Below, in pieces: positions 17,627 through 24,881 of a stretch of 36,713 nt of DNA. The stretch spans positions 1 to 36,713 of the forward strand of contig JANPDG010000192.1 in assembly GCA_031431335.1 (NCBI GenBank), given 5' to 3'. The position numbers and the translations under genes are program-made. The notes below the pieces were generated by a model that searched no databases, was not told where the DNA came from, and saw nothing but the letters and a program-made list of their open reading frames with translations. This stretch comes from JAAFIP01 sp031431335. GTDB taxonomy: Bacteria > Pseudomonadota > Gammaproteobacteria > Burkholderiales > Burkholderiaceae_C. Positions within the stretch are counted from its first letter, which is position 1. Each line of letters opens with the position of its first letter.

Positions 17627-17866
17627 TTAGGCTTTGATGCCAGTGGCTTTGATAATGGCCTGCTTGAGCGTGGCATACGGCACACTGACAGGTAGGTGTT
17701 TGCCCAAACAGACGAAAAAGTACATTTCTTGCAGCTTAGGGTCTTTTGCAAAAGCTGGATTTTTGGTGACGTCTTCAAACGCGTCGTCCACCACAAACTC
17801 TGCTGCAATACCCATGTATTCGGACAACGCCTTGACGGCAGCGACTCTAAGTGCTTCATGGGCCAT
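17627..17866 (-). CDS. Small conserved-looking hypothetical protein
   Basis: This 79-residue protein starts at the ATG at 17866. It is not recognised. It looks globular and mostly helical with no signal peptide or membrane segment: acidic in the middle (VVDDAFEDVTKNPAF), then EMYFFVCLGKHLPVSVPYATL and a Lys/Ala end. The amino-acid composition is protein-like, and the reading frame is favoured over the overlapping frame at 17575-17859, which is Ser/Arg/Pro-rich and shadow-like. No clear Shine-Dalgarno is seen. It lies 55 bp upstream of the HAMP receptor on the same strand, so they may form an operon and function together. Confidence 0.6.
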   Translation of the reverse strand: MAHEALRVAAVKALSEYMGIAAEFVVDDAFEDVTKNPAFAKDPKLQEMYFFVCLGKHLPVSVPYATLKQAIIKATGIKA

Positions 17867-18007
17867 ACGCTTGCGGGTTGTCTTTGATCTAGTTTTTAGA
17901 ATAGGAACAGTCGATTTCTCAACCGTAGCTCTTTAGTTTACAACTGAAGTTTAGACAAATCAACCTATTGATCTTGTGCGAGCTTTGTAACAGCGCAGCC
18001 CGTTTCC

Positions 18008-19021
18008 TTACTCGGTCTGCAATGGCACGATCTTTTGCGCAATTGCACCAAACACACTCTGGCCATCTTTGCCCTTCATTTCGATGCGCACGGTGTCGCC
18101 AAACTTCATGTAGTCGGTGCTGGGTTTGCCGTCTAAGATGGTTTCAATAGCGCGCTTTTCTGCAATACAGCTGTAGCCCTTAGGCCAGTCTTTTTTGCCG
18201 TCTTTTTCAACGCCTTTGTTGCTGATGGTGCCGCTACCGATGATGCTGCCTGCGCGCACATTGCGCGTTTTGCACAGGTGGGCAATCAACTGCCCAAAGT
18301 GAAAGGTCATCTCAGCTCCAGCGTCGCACATGCCTACGGTGCGTCCATTCCATTGGCTTTGTACGGTCAGGTGCACGCGGCCCTCGCTCCATGCGCTGCC
18401 CAGTTCATCGGGCGTCACAGCCACGGGGCTAAAAGCTGTGGCTGGCTTACTCTGCACAAAGCCAAAGCCCTTTGCCAGCTCGTCAGGGATCAAATGGCGC
18501 AGGCTCACATCGTTAACCAGCATGAGCAGGCGAATGCCTTCTAAGGCTTGGCTGGGCGTGCTGGCCATCGGCACGTCACCCGTAATGACGGCGACCTCGG
18601 ATTCAAAGTCAATGCCGTGCGCCTCGCTGACGCACACCACATCGTCGCGCGCGCCCACAAAGTCGTCGCTACCGCCTTGGTACATCAGCGGCTCGGTATA
18701 GTAGTTCTCAGGCACAGTTGCGTTGCGCGCTAAGCGCACCAGCTCTACATGGTTAATATATGCTGAACCGTCAGCCCATTGGTAGGCGCGCGGCAAGGGT
18801 GCCATGCACTGCGCTGGGTCAAACGGAAAAGCGTGGCGCGCTTTGCCTTGGTTCAAGGTATCGTAGAGGTCTTGCAGTTGCGGCGACATAAAACCCCAGT
18901 CGTCTAGTGCTTGCTGCAGCTTGCTGGCGATACCGGTTGCATAATGCGCCATCGACAGATCGCGCGAGACGACGACCAGCTGACCGTCACGAGAACCGTC
19001 TTTGAGCGTGGCAAGTTTCAT
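18008..19021 (-). CDS. Fumarylacetoacetate hydrolase (FAH) family protein
   Basis: This 337-residue enzyme belongs to the FAH superfamily of metal-dependent C-C hydrolases, isomerases and decarboxylases acting on 2-oxo acids. Family signs are PLMYQGGSDDFVG and the metal-ligand region GIDFESEVAVITGDVP (acidic ligands Glu and Glu/Asp), then LMLVNDVSLRHLIPDELAKG, QSKPATAFSPVAVTPDELG and GSIIGSGTISNKG. It resembles the FAH-like proteins often found in aromatic catabolism clusters of Burkholderiales. The exact substrate is not known. It diverges from an IclR-family regulator across 101 bp carrying a striking dyad, which makes IclR the probable regulator. The gene reads cleanly from ATG 19021. Confidence 0.9.
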   Translation of the reverse strand: MKLATLKDGSRDGQLVVVSRDLSMAHYATGIASKLQQALDDWGFMSPQLQDLYDTLNQGKARHAFPFDPAQCMAPLPRAYQWADGSAYINHVELVRLARNATVPENYYTEPLMYQGGSDDFVGARDDVVCVSEAHGIDFESEVAVITGDVPMASTPSQALEGIRLLMLVNDVSLRHLIPDELAKGFGFVQSKPATAFSPVAVTPDELGSAWSEGRVHLTVQSQWNGRTVGMCDAGAEMTFHFGQLIAHLCKTRNVRAGSIIGSGTISNKGVEKDGKKDWPKGYSCIAEKRAIETILDGKPSTDYMKFGDTVRIEMKGKDGQSVFGAIAQKIVPLQTE

Positions 19022-19050
19022 ACATATTCCAAGGCGAGAGCCATAAGTTA

Positions 19051-19088
19051 AATTACGTTTAGGTAAATTCGTTTACTATAGCGTAATT
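19051..19088. promoter_or_regulatory. Nested dyad operator, probable IclR-regulator site
   Basis: The outer inverted repeat AATTACG (19051-19057) / CGTAATT (19082-19088) and the inner inverted repeat GTAAA (19063-19067) / TTTAC (19072-19076) share exactly the same centre, 19069.5. The inner arms flank TTCG. The site lies midway between the divergent starts of the FAH gene (19021) and the IclR gene (19123). Symmetry at two radii suggests binding of a dimer of dimers, as IclR proteins do, and overlap with both promoters. Confidence 0.7.
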
Positions 19089-19122
19089 CTAACGGTATTT
19101 TAATCCTTACCTACCACTGCGC

Positions 19123-19935
19123 ATGGCCACCAAAACCCAAGCGGGCATTCAATCGGTCGAAGTCGGTTTTGCTTTACTCGACACACTAGCCCAAGCCCGC
19201 GCGCCCATGATGCTACGCGATTTGGCTACTGCTGCTGCCATGAGCGCGGCCAAGGCACACCGTTATTTGGTGAGTTTTCAGCGCTTAGGGCTGGTGGTAC
19301 AAGACCAGCGCAGCACCCGGTACGATTTAGGACCTGCCGCTTTAAAGTTAGGACTCGCTTCGCTGGAAAGGCTTGATGCGGTTCAACTGGCACGCGCCAA
19401 AGTAAGTGAATTGGTTGAAACTATAGGGCACACTTTGGCGATAGCCGTGTGGGGTAACCACGGCCCCACCATCGTTCACTGGCAAGAACCTGCACAGGCC
19501 GTGACAGTCAACTTGCGGCTGGGCGATGTGATGCCGCTGCTCACCAGTGCCACTGGGCGTTGCTTTGCGGCTCATGCACCGCCTCAGGCAATTGCAGCGC
19601 AGCTCGCATCAGAGCTGGTAACTTTGGCAAAACTCAGCATCGACCCCGCGCGCAGCGACACGCCCACCACGATGGCCGCTGTGCAGGTTTTGTTCAAAGA
19701 GATTCGCCAGCGCCGCCTGGCCCGCGTGTGCGACAGCCTGCTGCCGGGCGTAGCAGGCTTTTGCGCGCCCGTGTTTGACGCCAGTGGGCATATGGCACTG
19801 GGCTTGGTCTCGCTGGGCTCTGTGGCCAGTTTTGATGTGCGCTGGGACGGAGCCGTGGCGCGCGCGCTCACGCTCAGTGCAGCGCAGCTGTCCAGCGATT
19901 TGGGGGCTACCCCGCCCGCAGCCCACTCCTCCTAA
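19123..19935 (+). CDS. IclR-family transcriptional regulator
   Basis: This 270-residue regulator has the IclR plan. An N-terminal winged helix-turn-helix occupies about residues 8-70 (SVEVGFALLDTLAQARAPMM, LATAAAMSAAKAHRYLVSFQRLGLV seen as SAAKAHRYL-LGLV, then RYDLGPAALKLG). A C-terminal GAF-like effector domain follows (SATGRCFAAH, GVAGFCAPVFDASGHM, ALGLVSLG). It probably controls the divergent FAH-family gene and itself through the dyad at 19051-19088. The effector is unknown, plausibly an aromatic or 2-oxo acid metabolite. The stop is followed 61 bp later by the DUF3108 start. Confidence 0.93.
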   Translation: MATKTQAGIQSVEVGFALLDTLAQARAPMMLRDLATAAAMSAAKAHRYLVSFQRLGLVVQDQRSTRYDLGPAALKLGLASLERLDAVQLARAKVSELVETIGHTLAIAVWGNHGPTIVHWQEPAQAVTVNLRLGDVMPLLTSATGRCFAAHAPPQAIAAQLASELVTLAKLSIDPARSDTPTTMAAVQVLFKEIRQRRLARVCDSLLPGVAGFCAPVFDASGHMALGLVSLGSVASFDVRWDGAVARALTLSAAQLSSDLGATPPAAHSS

Positions 19936-19996
19936 CAAAGCCACCGCCTAGCTGGGTCGCACACAGTAGCTGCAGCAGGCGCGGTATATTTGACCT

Positions 19997-21082
19997 ATGG
20001 CACTGCTTGCACCACCCTCCAATTTCCCCATGCGCTGGCGCACGCTAGTGCTGCTGCTATTGGCGGTGCTGGCGGCACATTGGTTTGCATTGTCCAGCTC
20101 GACGCGGGCTTGGAGCATCGTCCAGGCGTCAAGCCCGGCCATGGTCACCCGTACAGTTGAGGCTGCGCCTCAAGCTGCAGCCCCTGTTGAACCTGCTCCA
20201 GCTGTTGCGGCGCCCGAACCGGCGCCCGTACAGCGCAAAGAAGCACCCATTGAAAAAGCCGTGCTACCACCAGAAAAAACCACACCCCCTGAAGAAACCA
20301 TACTCCCGCCAACGCAGTTGCCCAACACAGTCACAACGGCAGAACTAAGCCCCGTGACAGCCACTTTGGCCAGCGACGCCGGCACCCAAGACAGTGCGAC
20401 TGCAGCGCCGCAGGCCAACGCTTTAGACGGGCCGCCGCAGTTTCCACCATCAGGAAGATTTGAGTATTCTGTAGAGATACTGCGCGCCGGCCAACCCAAA
20501 AGCGCCTCTGGCACGCTTGACTGGGCCACAGACGGCAAGACTTATGCGCTTGAACTCAACGTCTCGGTGCTGTATGCCAGTGCGCTACGCCAAACCAGTG
20601 CGGGATCCATGACCTCAGACGGTTTACTGCCCGACCGCTTTCTCGATAAACGCTTTGGCCGCAGCGAAACCGCAGCACACTTCAAGCGCAGTGGCTTCGG
20701 TGTGATCGCTTTTTCAAACAACCAACCCGATGCCATCTTGCTGCGCGGTGCGCAAGACCGGCTGAGTGTGTTGATGCAGCTCGCTGGCATGGCAGCAGGC
20801 AGCCCCGTGCGCTTCACGCCAGGGAGCGCAGTGTCCATCCAAACGGTGAGTGTGCAAGAGGCGGATACTTGGCTGTTTACCGTCGAGGCTGAAGAAACCC
20901 TCCAAGTGCCTGCAGGCCGCAGCAACACTTTGCGCTTGGTGCGCCAAGCACGTAAGGAGTTTGATTCACGCATTGAAGTCTGGCTTGCGCCAGCAGTTGG
21001 CTATTTGCCAGTGCGCATTAAATTGACCGAGCAAAATGGCAATACGTGGGATCTGCAATTGCGCAGCCCCAGACTTCCTTGA
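19997..21082 (+). CDS. DUF3108 domain protein with N-terminal anchor
   Basis: This 361-residue protein has a hydrophobic helix at about residues 16-34 (RWRTLVLLLLAVLAAHWF), acting as a signal anchor. A Pro/Ala/Glu-rich linker of about 90 residues (repeated PAP, PPE and EKT units) follows, reminiscent of TonB-type periplasmic linkers. A C-terminal beta-rich DUF3108 domain starts at about residue 150 (FEYSVEILRAGQPKSASGTLDW, seen as GRFEYSVEILRAG; later LPDRFLDKRFGRSETA and PVRIKLTEQNGNTWDL). The domain resembles outer-membrane-linked beta-barrel-like lipocalins of unknown role, probably periplasmic. A terminator-like hairpin follows the stop. Function is unknown. Confidence 0.85.
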   Translation: MALLAPPSNFPMRWRTLVLLLLAVLAAHWFALSSSTRAWSIVQASSPAMVTRTVEAAPQAAAPVEPAPAVAAPEPAPVQRKEAPIEKAVLPPEKTTPPEETILPPTQLPNTVTTAELSPVTATLASDAGTQDSATAAPQANALDGPPQFPPSGRFEYSVEILRAGQPKSASGTLDWATDGKTYALELNVSVLYASALRQTSAGSMTSDGLLPDRFLDKRFGRSETAAHFKRSGFGVIAFSNNQPDAILLRGAQDRLSVLMQLAGMAAGSPVRFTPGSAVSIQTVSVQEADTWLFTVEAEETLQVPAGRSNTLRLVRQARKEFDSRIEVWLAPAVGYLPVRIKLTEQNGNTWDLQLRSPRLP

Positions 21083-21113
21083 GGCTGTTTTGCCCGCGCT
21101 AACGTGTATCGGT

Positions 21114-21141
21114 GCTACAGTTTTGTAACTGTCGCTTTTTT
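21114..21141 (+). terminator. Probable rho-independent terminator of the DUF3108 gene
   Basis: ACAGTT (21117-21122) pairs with AACTGT (21127-21132) around a 4-nt loop. Beyond one mismatch, GC (21114-21115) pairs with GC (21134-21135). A T6 run follows at 21136-21141. It begins 31 bp after the DUF3108 stop. Confidence 0.65.
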
Positions 21142-21194
21142 CGTGAATTACTACTGAAAAACCCTGTCCCCCTTGAAATACTCTCGTGCGTTGC

Positions 21195-21210
21195 TACATC
21201 ATGTGATGTA
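21195..21210. promoter_or_regulatory. Near-perfect 16-bp palindrome upstream of the DUF3567 gene
   Basis: Arms TACATCA (21195-21201) and TGATGTA (21204-21210) are perfect complements around TG. A TTGAAA (21173-21178) lies 16 bp upstream, so the palindrome would overlap the -10 region of a possible promoter. It sits 36 bp before the start codon. Operator function is inferred from position and symmetry. Confidence 0.5.
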
Positions 21211-21246
21211 CGCTGTCATCATTAGCGCAATAGGACACCCCAGTTT

Positions 21247-21609
21247 ATGAACATGCTCTACGACTCCGACTCTTTTGTAGTAGTGCACTTGCAAGCCGAA
21301 GTGCAAGACTCAAACCAAGCGCAAGACGCCTTGCAGCTTGCGCAGAGTCACCGTGTAGTCAGCGCCATGGGGTCATTCAACGAAACCTACCGCAGCACCA
21401 GCGACAACTCTGGCCTGCGCTTGGCGCGCCACGGCTTTGAAATTGTAGACAAGCGCTCTGGCAAAGAGGTGTATTTAGACGGCTCATGGGCCGAGCTGTT
21501 TCAGCAGCAGATTACCGCTTGGCAAGAAAAAACGCCCACCCAAGACGAAGTAGAAGATGCGCTAGAGGGCTACACCCAGCTAGCGCAAAACCCGGTGATC
21601 TTGCACTGA
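21247..21609 (+). CDS. DUF3567 family protein
   Basis: This 120-residue soluble protein matches the betaproteobacterial DUF3567 family by its start (MLYDSDSFVVVHLQ), the central GLRLARHGFEIVDKRSGKEVYLDG motif (seen as RHGFEIVDKRSGKEVYLDG) and an acidic C-terminal region. Its function is unknown. It has no signal peptide. It is preceded by a 164-bp gap with a palindrome and is separated from the upstream DUF3108 gene by a probable terminator, so it probably has its own promoter. It converges on the aminotransferase gene with only 12 bp between stops. Confidence 0.88.
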   Translation: MNMLYDSDSFVVVHLQAEVQDSNQAQDALQLAQSHRVVSAMGSFNETYRSTSDNSGLRLARHGFEIVDKRSGKEVYLDGSWAELFQQQITAWQEKTPTQDEVEDALEGYTQLAQNPVILH

Positions 21610-21621
21610 GCCTGCAGCAAC

Positions 21622-22962
21622 TTAAGCGTGCTTTTTGATGCTGGCAGCCAGCGCGCTGACCAGCTGATCAATATGCGATGGCTCCACTATATATGGCGGG
21701 CACAGCACCAGCACATCACCTGCCGCCCTGACCAAGGCACCTTGGTGGTAGCAATCTAAGAAAACGTCATAGCCCCTCTTGCCAGGCGAGCCAGGGATGC
21801 TGGACAACTCGACTGCACCAGCCAAACCTAGCGTGCGTATACCCACCACATTGGGCAAGCCTTTGAGCATGCTGTGCATTGCGTCGCCCAGCACTTTGCC
21901 CATCTGGCCTGCGCGCTCGAACAGGTTTTCTTCTTTGAACAAGTTAAGCGTCGCAATAGCAGCGGCGCAGGCCACTGGGTGGCCGCTGTAGGTGTAGCCG
22001 TGGAAAAACTCTGTCACGTGGTCGCCCGACTTGGTGTTGCTGTCCAGCATGGTTTGGTACAAATGCTCGCGGCAAATCACGCCGCCCAGCGGGAACACGC
22101 CATTGGTGACGCACTTGGCAAACGTCAGCATATCGGGTACCACGCCATAAAAATCAGCGGCAAAGTTGGTGCCCATCCTGCCAAAGCCCGTAATCACTTC
22201 GTCAAACACCAGCAAGATGCCGTGCTTGTCGCAGATTTCTCTGAGCCGCTTCAGGTACCCTGCTGGCGGTATATACCAGCCAGCGCTGCCAGCCACAGGC
22301 TCAACAAAAACAGCCGCTACGTTGCTGGCATCGTGCAGCGGCAAAATGCGGTTTTCTAGCTCGAGCAAAATGTCTTCGCTCCATACGGGCTCAGCGTGGT
22401 GAATGTAAGCGTGGTTCACAGGGTCGTGGATAAAACGCATATGGTCTACACGCGGCAGCATGGCCGAGCCAAACACTTTGCGGTTGGCAGGAATACCGCC
22501 CAGCGAGATACCGCCAAAGCCCACACCGTGGTAGCCACGCTCACGGCCAATCATCACCGTGCGATGGCCTTCGCCGCGCGCGCGGTGGTAGGCCAGCGCT
22601 ACTTTGATGGCCGTGTCTGCCGCCTCGGAGCCTGAGTTGCAAAACAAAACCTTATTCAAGTCGCCGGGCGCCATGTGGGCAATCATTTCGGCGGCTTTAA
22701 ATGCTTTGTCGTTGCTGGCGTTAAAGGCCGTGGCATAGTCCAGCGTGTCGAGCTGCTTTTTGATCGCTTCGTTGATCGGCTTGCGGTTATGCCCCGCGCC
22801 CACACACCACAGGCTGCTAATACCGTCCACGACTTTGCGGCCATCGTGGGTGGTCAACATCATGCCATCAGCGGCCACTAACACGCGCGGGTCTTGGCGG
22901 AAATGGCGGTTCGGGGTGAAGGGCAACCACTGGTTGTCCATGTTGAAATCGTTGTAAGCCAT
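21622..22962 (-). CDS. Class III PLP-dependent aminotransferase (omega-amino acid:pyruvate type)
   Basis: This 446-residue fold-type I, class III aminotransferase is read from the ATG at 22962 (GGAGA just upstream). A start six codons earlier is less likely. Family motifs are LWCVGAGHNRKPI, LFCNSGSEAADTAIK, GRERGYHGVGFGG, VFVEPVAGSAGWYIPP, LVFDEVITGFGRMG (the Asp contacting the pyridine nitrogen) and FAKCVTNGVFPLGGV, whose Lys forms the Schiff base. The pattern is close to beta-alanine/omega-amino acid:pyruvate aminotransferases. Exact amino donor is not determined. It is divergent from a GcvA-like LysR regulator across 120 bp, which is likely its regulator. Confidence 0.92.
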   Translation of the reverse strand: MAYNDFNMDNQWLPFTPNRHFRQDPRVLVAADGMMLTTHDGRKVVDGISSLWCVGAGHNRKPINEAIKKQLDTLDYATAFNASNDKAFKAAEMIAHMAPGDLNKVLFCNSGSEAADTAIKVALAYHRARGEGHRTVMIGRERGYHGVGFGGISLGGIPANRKVFGSAMLPRVDHMRFIHDPVNHAYIHHAEPVWSEDILLELENRILPLHDASNVAAVFVEPVAGSAGWYIPPAGYLKRLREICDKHGILLVFDEVITGFGRMGTNFAADFYGVVPDMLTFAKCVTNGVFPLGGVICREHLYQTMLDSNTKSGDHVTEFFHGYTYSGHPVACAAAIATLNLFKEENLFERAGQMGKVLGDAMHSMLKGLPNVVGIRTLGLAGAVELSSIPGSPGKRGYDVFLDCYHQGALVRAAGDVLVLCPPYIVEPSHIDQLVSALAASIKKHA

Positions 22963-23019
22963 GGCAGTCTCCAAAATCAAAACAATATCGTATCGCGAAT
23001 TAGGGTGCTTTGCACGAAA

Positions 23020-23037
23020 GCTTAATGACCGCTTAAT
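23020..23037. promoter_or_regulatory. Helically phased direct repeat in the aminotransferase/LysR gap
   Basis: GCTTAAT occurs at 23020-23026 and 23031-23037, an 11-bp period placing both on the same helix face. It lies in the divergent gap between the aminotransferase and LysR genes. LysR regulators use T-N11-A boxes with short half-sites, so this may be part of a binding region. Weak evidence. Confidence 0.3.
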
Positions 23038-23082
23038 CCGTTAGTATCCCTATAACAGTACCCGCAATGACCCCCATCGCCC

Positions 23083-23952
23083 ATGTCCTCCCGCATCCCA
23101 CCCATCCAATGCCTGCTCACTTTTGAAGCTCTGGCGCGGCTGCGCAGTGTGACGCAGGCGGCTGAGGAGCAGTGTGTCACGCCCAGCGCGGTGAGCCACC
23201 GCATTCGCCAGCTTGAAGAGATGATTGGGGTGCGCCTGTTTGGCCGGGCCGACTTTTCACTTACCACCGAGGGCAGCGAATACCTGGCGCAGGTGCGCGA
23301 GGCGCTGGCGGCGCTGGAGCGGTTTCCGGGTAAAAACGCGCCGCAGGGCAAACGCAAGCTGCGCGTAGCGGTAACGCCCACCTTTGCACGCTCGATTTTG
23401 ATGCCGCGCCTCAAAGCATTTGCCGACGCCTACCCCGAGATTGACCTGACGCTGCAGGTCAGCATACCGCTGCTGGACGTGGTGGCCGAGGATGCTGACC
23501 TGACGGTGCGCTTTGGCACCGGGCGCTATGCAGATGTAGAGCATGTGTGCTTGTTCAAAGACGTGGTCACGCCCATGGCCTCACCCGGCTATCTGCGCGA
23601 CCACGGGCCGTTTGACAGCCCCGAGGACTTAGCCAAGGCCAAGCTGCTCAAAAGCCCACTTGAGCCGTGGCGCACCTGGTTTGCCGCACACCAGCTGGAC
23701 TGGCCCGAGCCGGTGGATGGCTCTAGCTTTAACGACATTGGGCTCATGTGCGATGCGGCCGCGCTGGGGTTGGGCGTAGCATTAGTGCGCACCAAGCTGG
23801 GCGCGCCTTGGCTCGACAGCGGCGCACTGGTGCGCTTGTCGCCGGTCAACATCCCCAGCCCGCATGCCCACTACCTGTGCTGGCGCACCGGCACCCTAGA
23901 GCGCTGGGAATGCGCCGCGTTTGCGCAGTGGCTGCAGGCTGCGGTGAGTTAG
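23083..23952 (+). CDS. LysR-family transcriptional regulator (GcvA-like)
   Basis: This 289-residue LysR regulator has a winged helix-turn-helix at residues about 7-66: CLLTFEALARLRSVTQAAEEQ, then VTPSAVSHRIRQLEEMIGVRLFGR, seen as TPSAVSHRIRQLEE-GVRLFGR. The C-terminal part is a periplasmic-binding-like effector domain (RKLRVAVTPTFARSILMPRL, DLTLQVSIPL, VALVRTKLGAPWL). The GcvA subgroup resemblance rests on the PPIQCLLTFEALAR start and overall length. It diverges from the class III aminotransferase gene, its most likely target. Repeat copy D follows 30 bp after its stop. Confidence 0.94.
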   Translation: MSSRIPPIQCLLTFEALARLRSVTQAAEEQCVTPSAVSHRIRQLEEMIGVRLFGRADFSLTTEGSEYLAQVREALAALERFPGKNAPQGKRKLRVAVTPTFARSILMPRLKAFADAYPEIDLTLQVSIPLLDVVAEDADLTVRFGTGRYADVEHVCLFKDVVTPMASPGYLRDHGPFDSPEDLAKAKLLKSPLEPWRTWFAAHQLDWPEPVDGSSFNDIGLMCDAAALGLGVALVRTKLGAPWLDSGALVRLSPVNIPSPHAHYLCWRTGTLERWECAAFAQWLQAAVS

Positions 23953-23954
23953 TT

Positions 23955-24030
23955 TTACTATTAAAATAGTAGCACACTATTGAATATCCACGTCGGAAAA
24001 CCGCCTAAAAACTCACCTAAACTGACCTGC
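23955..24030 (+). repeat. Dispersed intergenic repeat, copy D
   Basis: The core AATATCCACGTCGGAAAA is at 23983-24000. An AT-rich arm precedes it, including the stem CTATT-AA-AATAG. CCGCCTAAAAACTCACCTAA follows. It fills the convergent gap between the LysR gene and the SDR gene of the kds/lpt operon. Limits are approximate. Confidence 0.85.
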
Positions 24031-24071
24031 CCAAGATAGCTCTTCCAACCATAAAGTCTGGGCAACACCGC

Positions 24072-24881
24072 TTACTCACTGCGCCGCTTTTTGCGCGGTC
24101 TGCCCGACAGGGCGATGTCAAACAGCCAATTGGGCAAGAGGCGCAGCAGCTTGGCTACGATGCCCATTTGCCAGGGGATGACGCGGTAGCTAGATCCTGC
24201 GCTGATGGCATCAAAGGCGCGGTCAGCAAAAACATCAACTGGGGTCAAAAAGGGCATCGAATAACTGTTGCCTTGGGTCAGCGGTGTGTCGATATAGCCG
24301 GGTGCAATGGTGACGACTTTGACGCCGTGCTTACCTGTGGCCGCGCGCATCTCGCCGCGCAGGCTCTCGCAGTAGGCCACCACTGCAGCTTTGCTAGCGC
24401 AATAGGCCCCATGTCCTGGCAAGCCGCGCACGCCTGCTACGCTGGCAATGCCGACCAAGCGACCCGTTTTACGCGCCTCCATGCCCACCATGAACGGGTG
24501 AAATGTCGCTGCCAAACCGGTATTGTTGGTTGCAAAGGTCTGCGCCATCACGTCGATGTCGCCGCGCTCAGCGGTGTCCATGCCGATGCTGATGCCTGCA
24601 TTGGCAATCACCACATCGGGCAAGCCTTGGCGTGCCATGCACTGCGCTCCCGCTGCGGCGATGCTGTCGGTGTCAGCCACATCCGCGCTGTAGATGGCAT
24701 AGCGATCAGAAGCAATGCTCTGTGCGGTAACCCATTTATCAATCTCAGCGGTGCGGCGCGCTACCAAAGCCAGCCGATAACCAGCTTGGTAAAACCGCCA
24801 CGCCAGCGCCTGGCCAATACCGCTGGACGCGCCCGTGATGAAGACCAAGGGTTGCGTAGTGGGGTTTGAAGCAGTGGTCAT
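24072..24881 (-). CDS. Short-chain dehydrogenase/reductase, last gene of the kdsD-kdsC-lptC operon
   Basis: This 269-residue SDR has the nucleotide-binding motif FITGASSGIGQAL (about residues 14-26), the VIANAGISIG motif (NAG) and the catalytic Tyr-x3-Lys in GAYCASKAA with its preceding Ser (VGIASVAGV). The C-terminus is basic (SGRPRKKRRSE) after a hydrophobic helix (WLFDIAL), which might associate with the membrane. The substrate is unknown. Its start overlaps the lptC stop by 4 bp (ATGA, 24881-24878), so it is translationally coupled to lptC and occupies the position where lptA usually lies. It may act on LPS or lipid intermediates, but that is only inferred from the location. Confidence 0.92.
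   Translation of the reverse strand: MTTASNPTTQPLVFITGASSGIGQALAWRFYQAGYRLALVARRTAEIDKWVTAQSIASDRYAIYSADVADTDSIAAAGAQCMARQGLPDVVIANAGISIGMDTAERGDIDVMAQTFATNNTGLAATFHPFMVGMEARKTGRLVGIASVAGVRGLPGHGAYCASKAAVVAYCESLRGEMRAATGKHGVKVVTIAPGYIDTPLTQGNSYSMPFLTPVDVFADRAFDAISAGSSYRVIPWQMGIVAKLLRLLPNWLFDIALSGRPRKKRRSE

Noticed and set aside
17575..17859. Alternative 94-codon frame over the small hypothetical protein
   Set aside because: Ser/Arg/Pro/Cys-rich composition without recognisable protein character; the other frame is more protein-like.
24168..24869. A 233-codon plus-strand frame inside the SDR
   Set aside because: His/Cys/Arg-rich shadow of the SDR gene; no motif.
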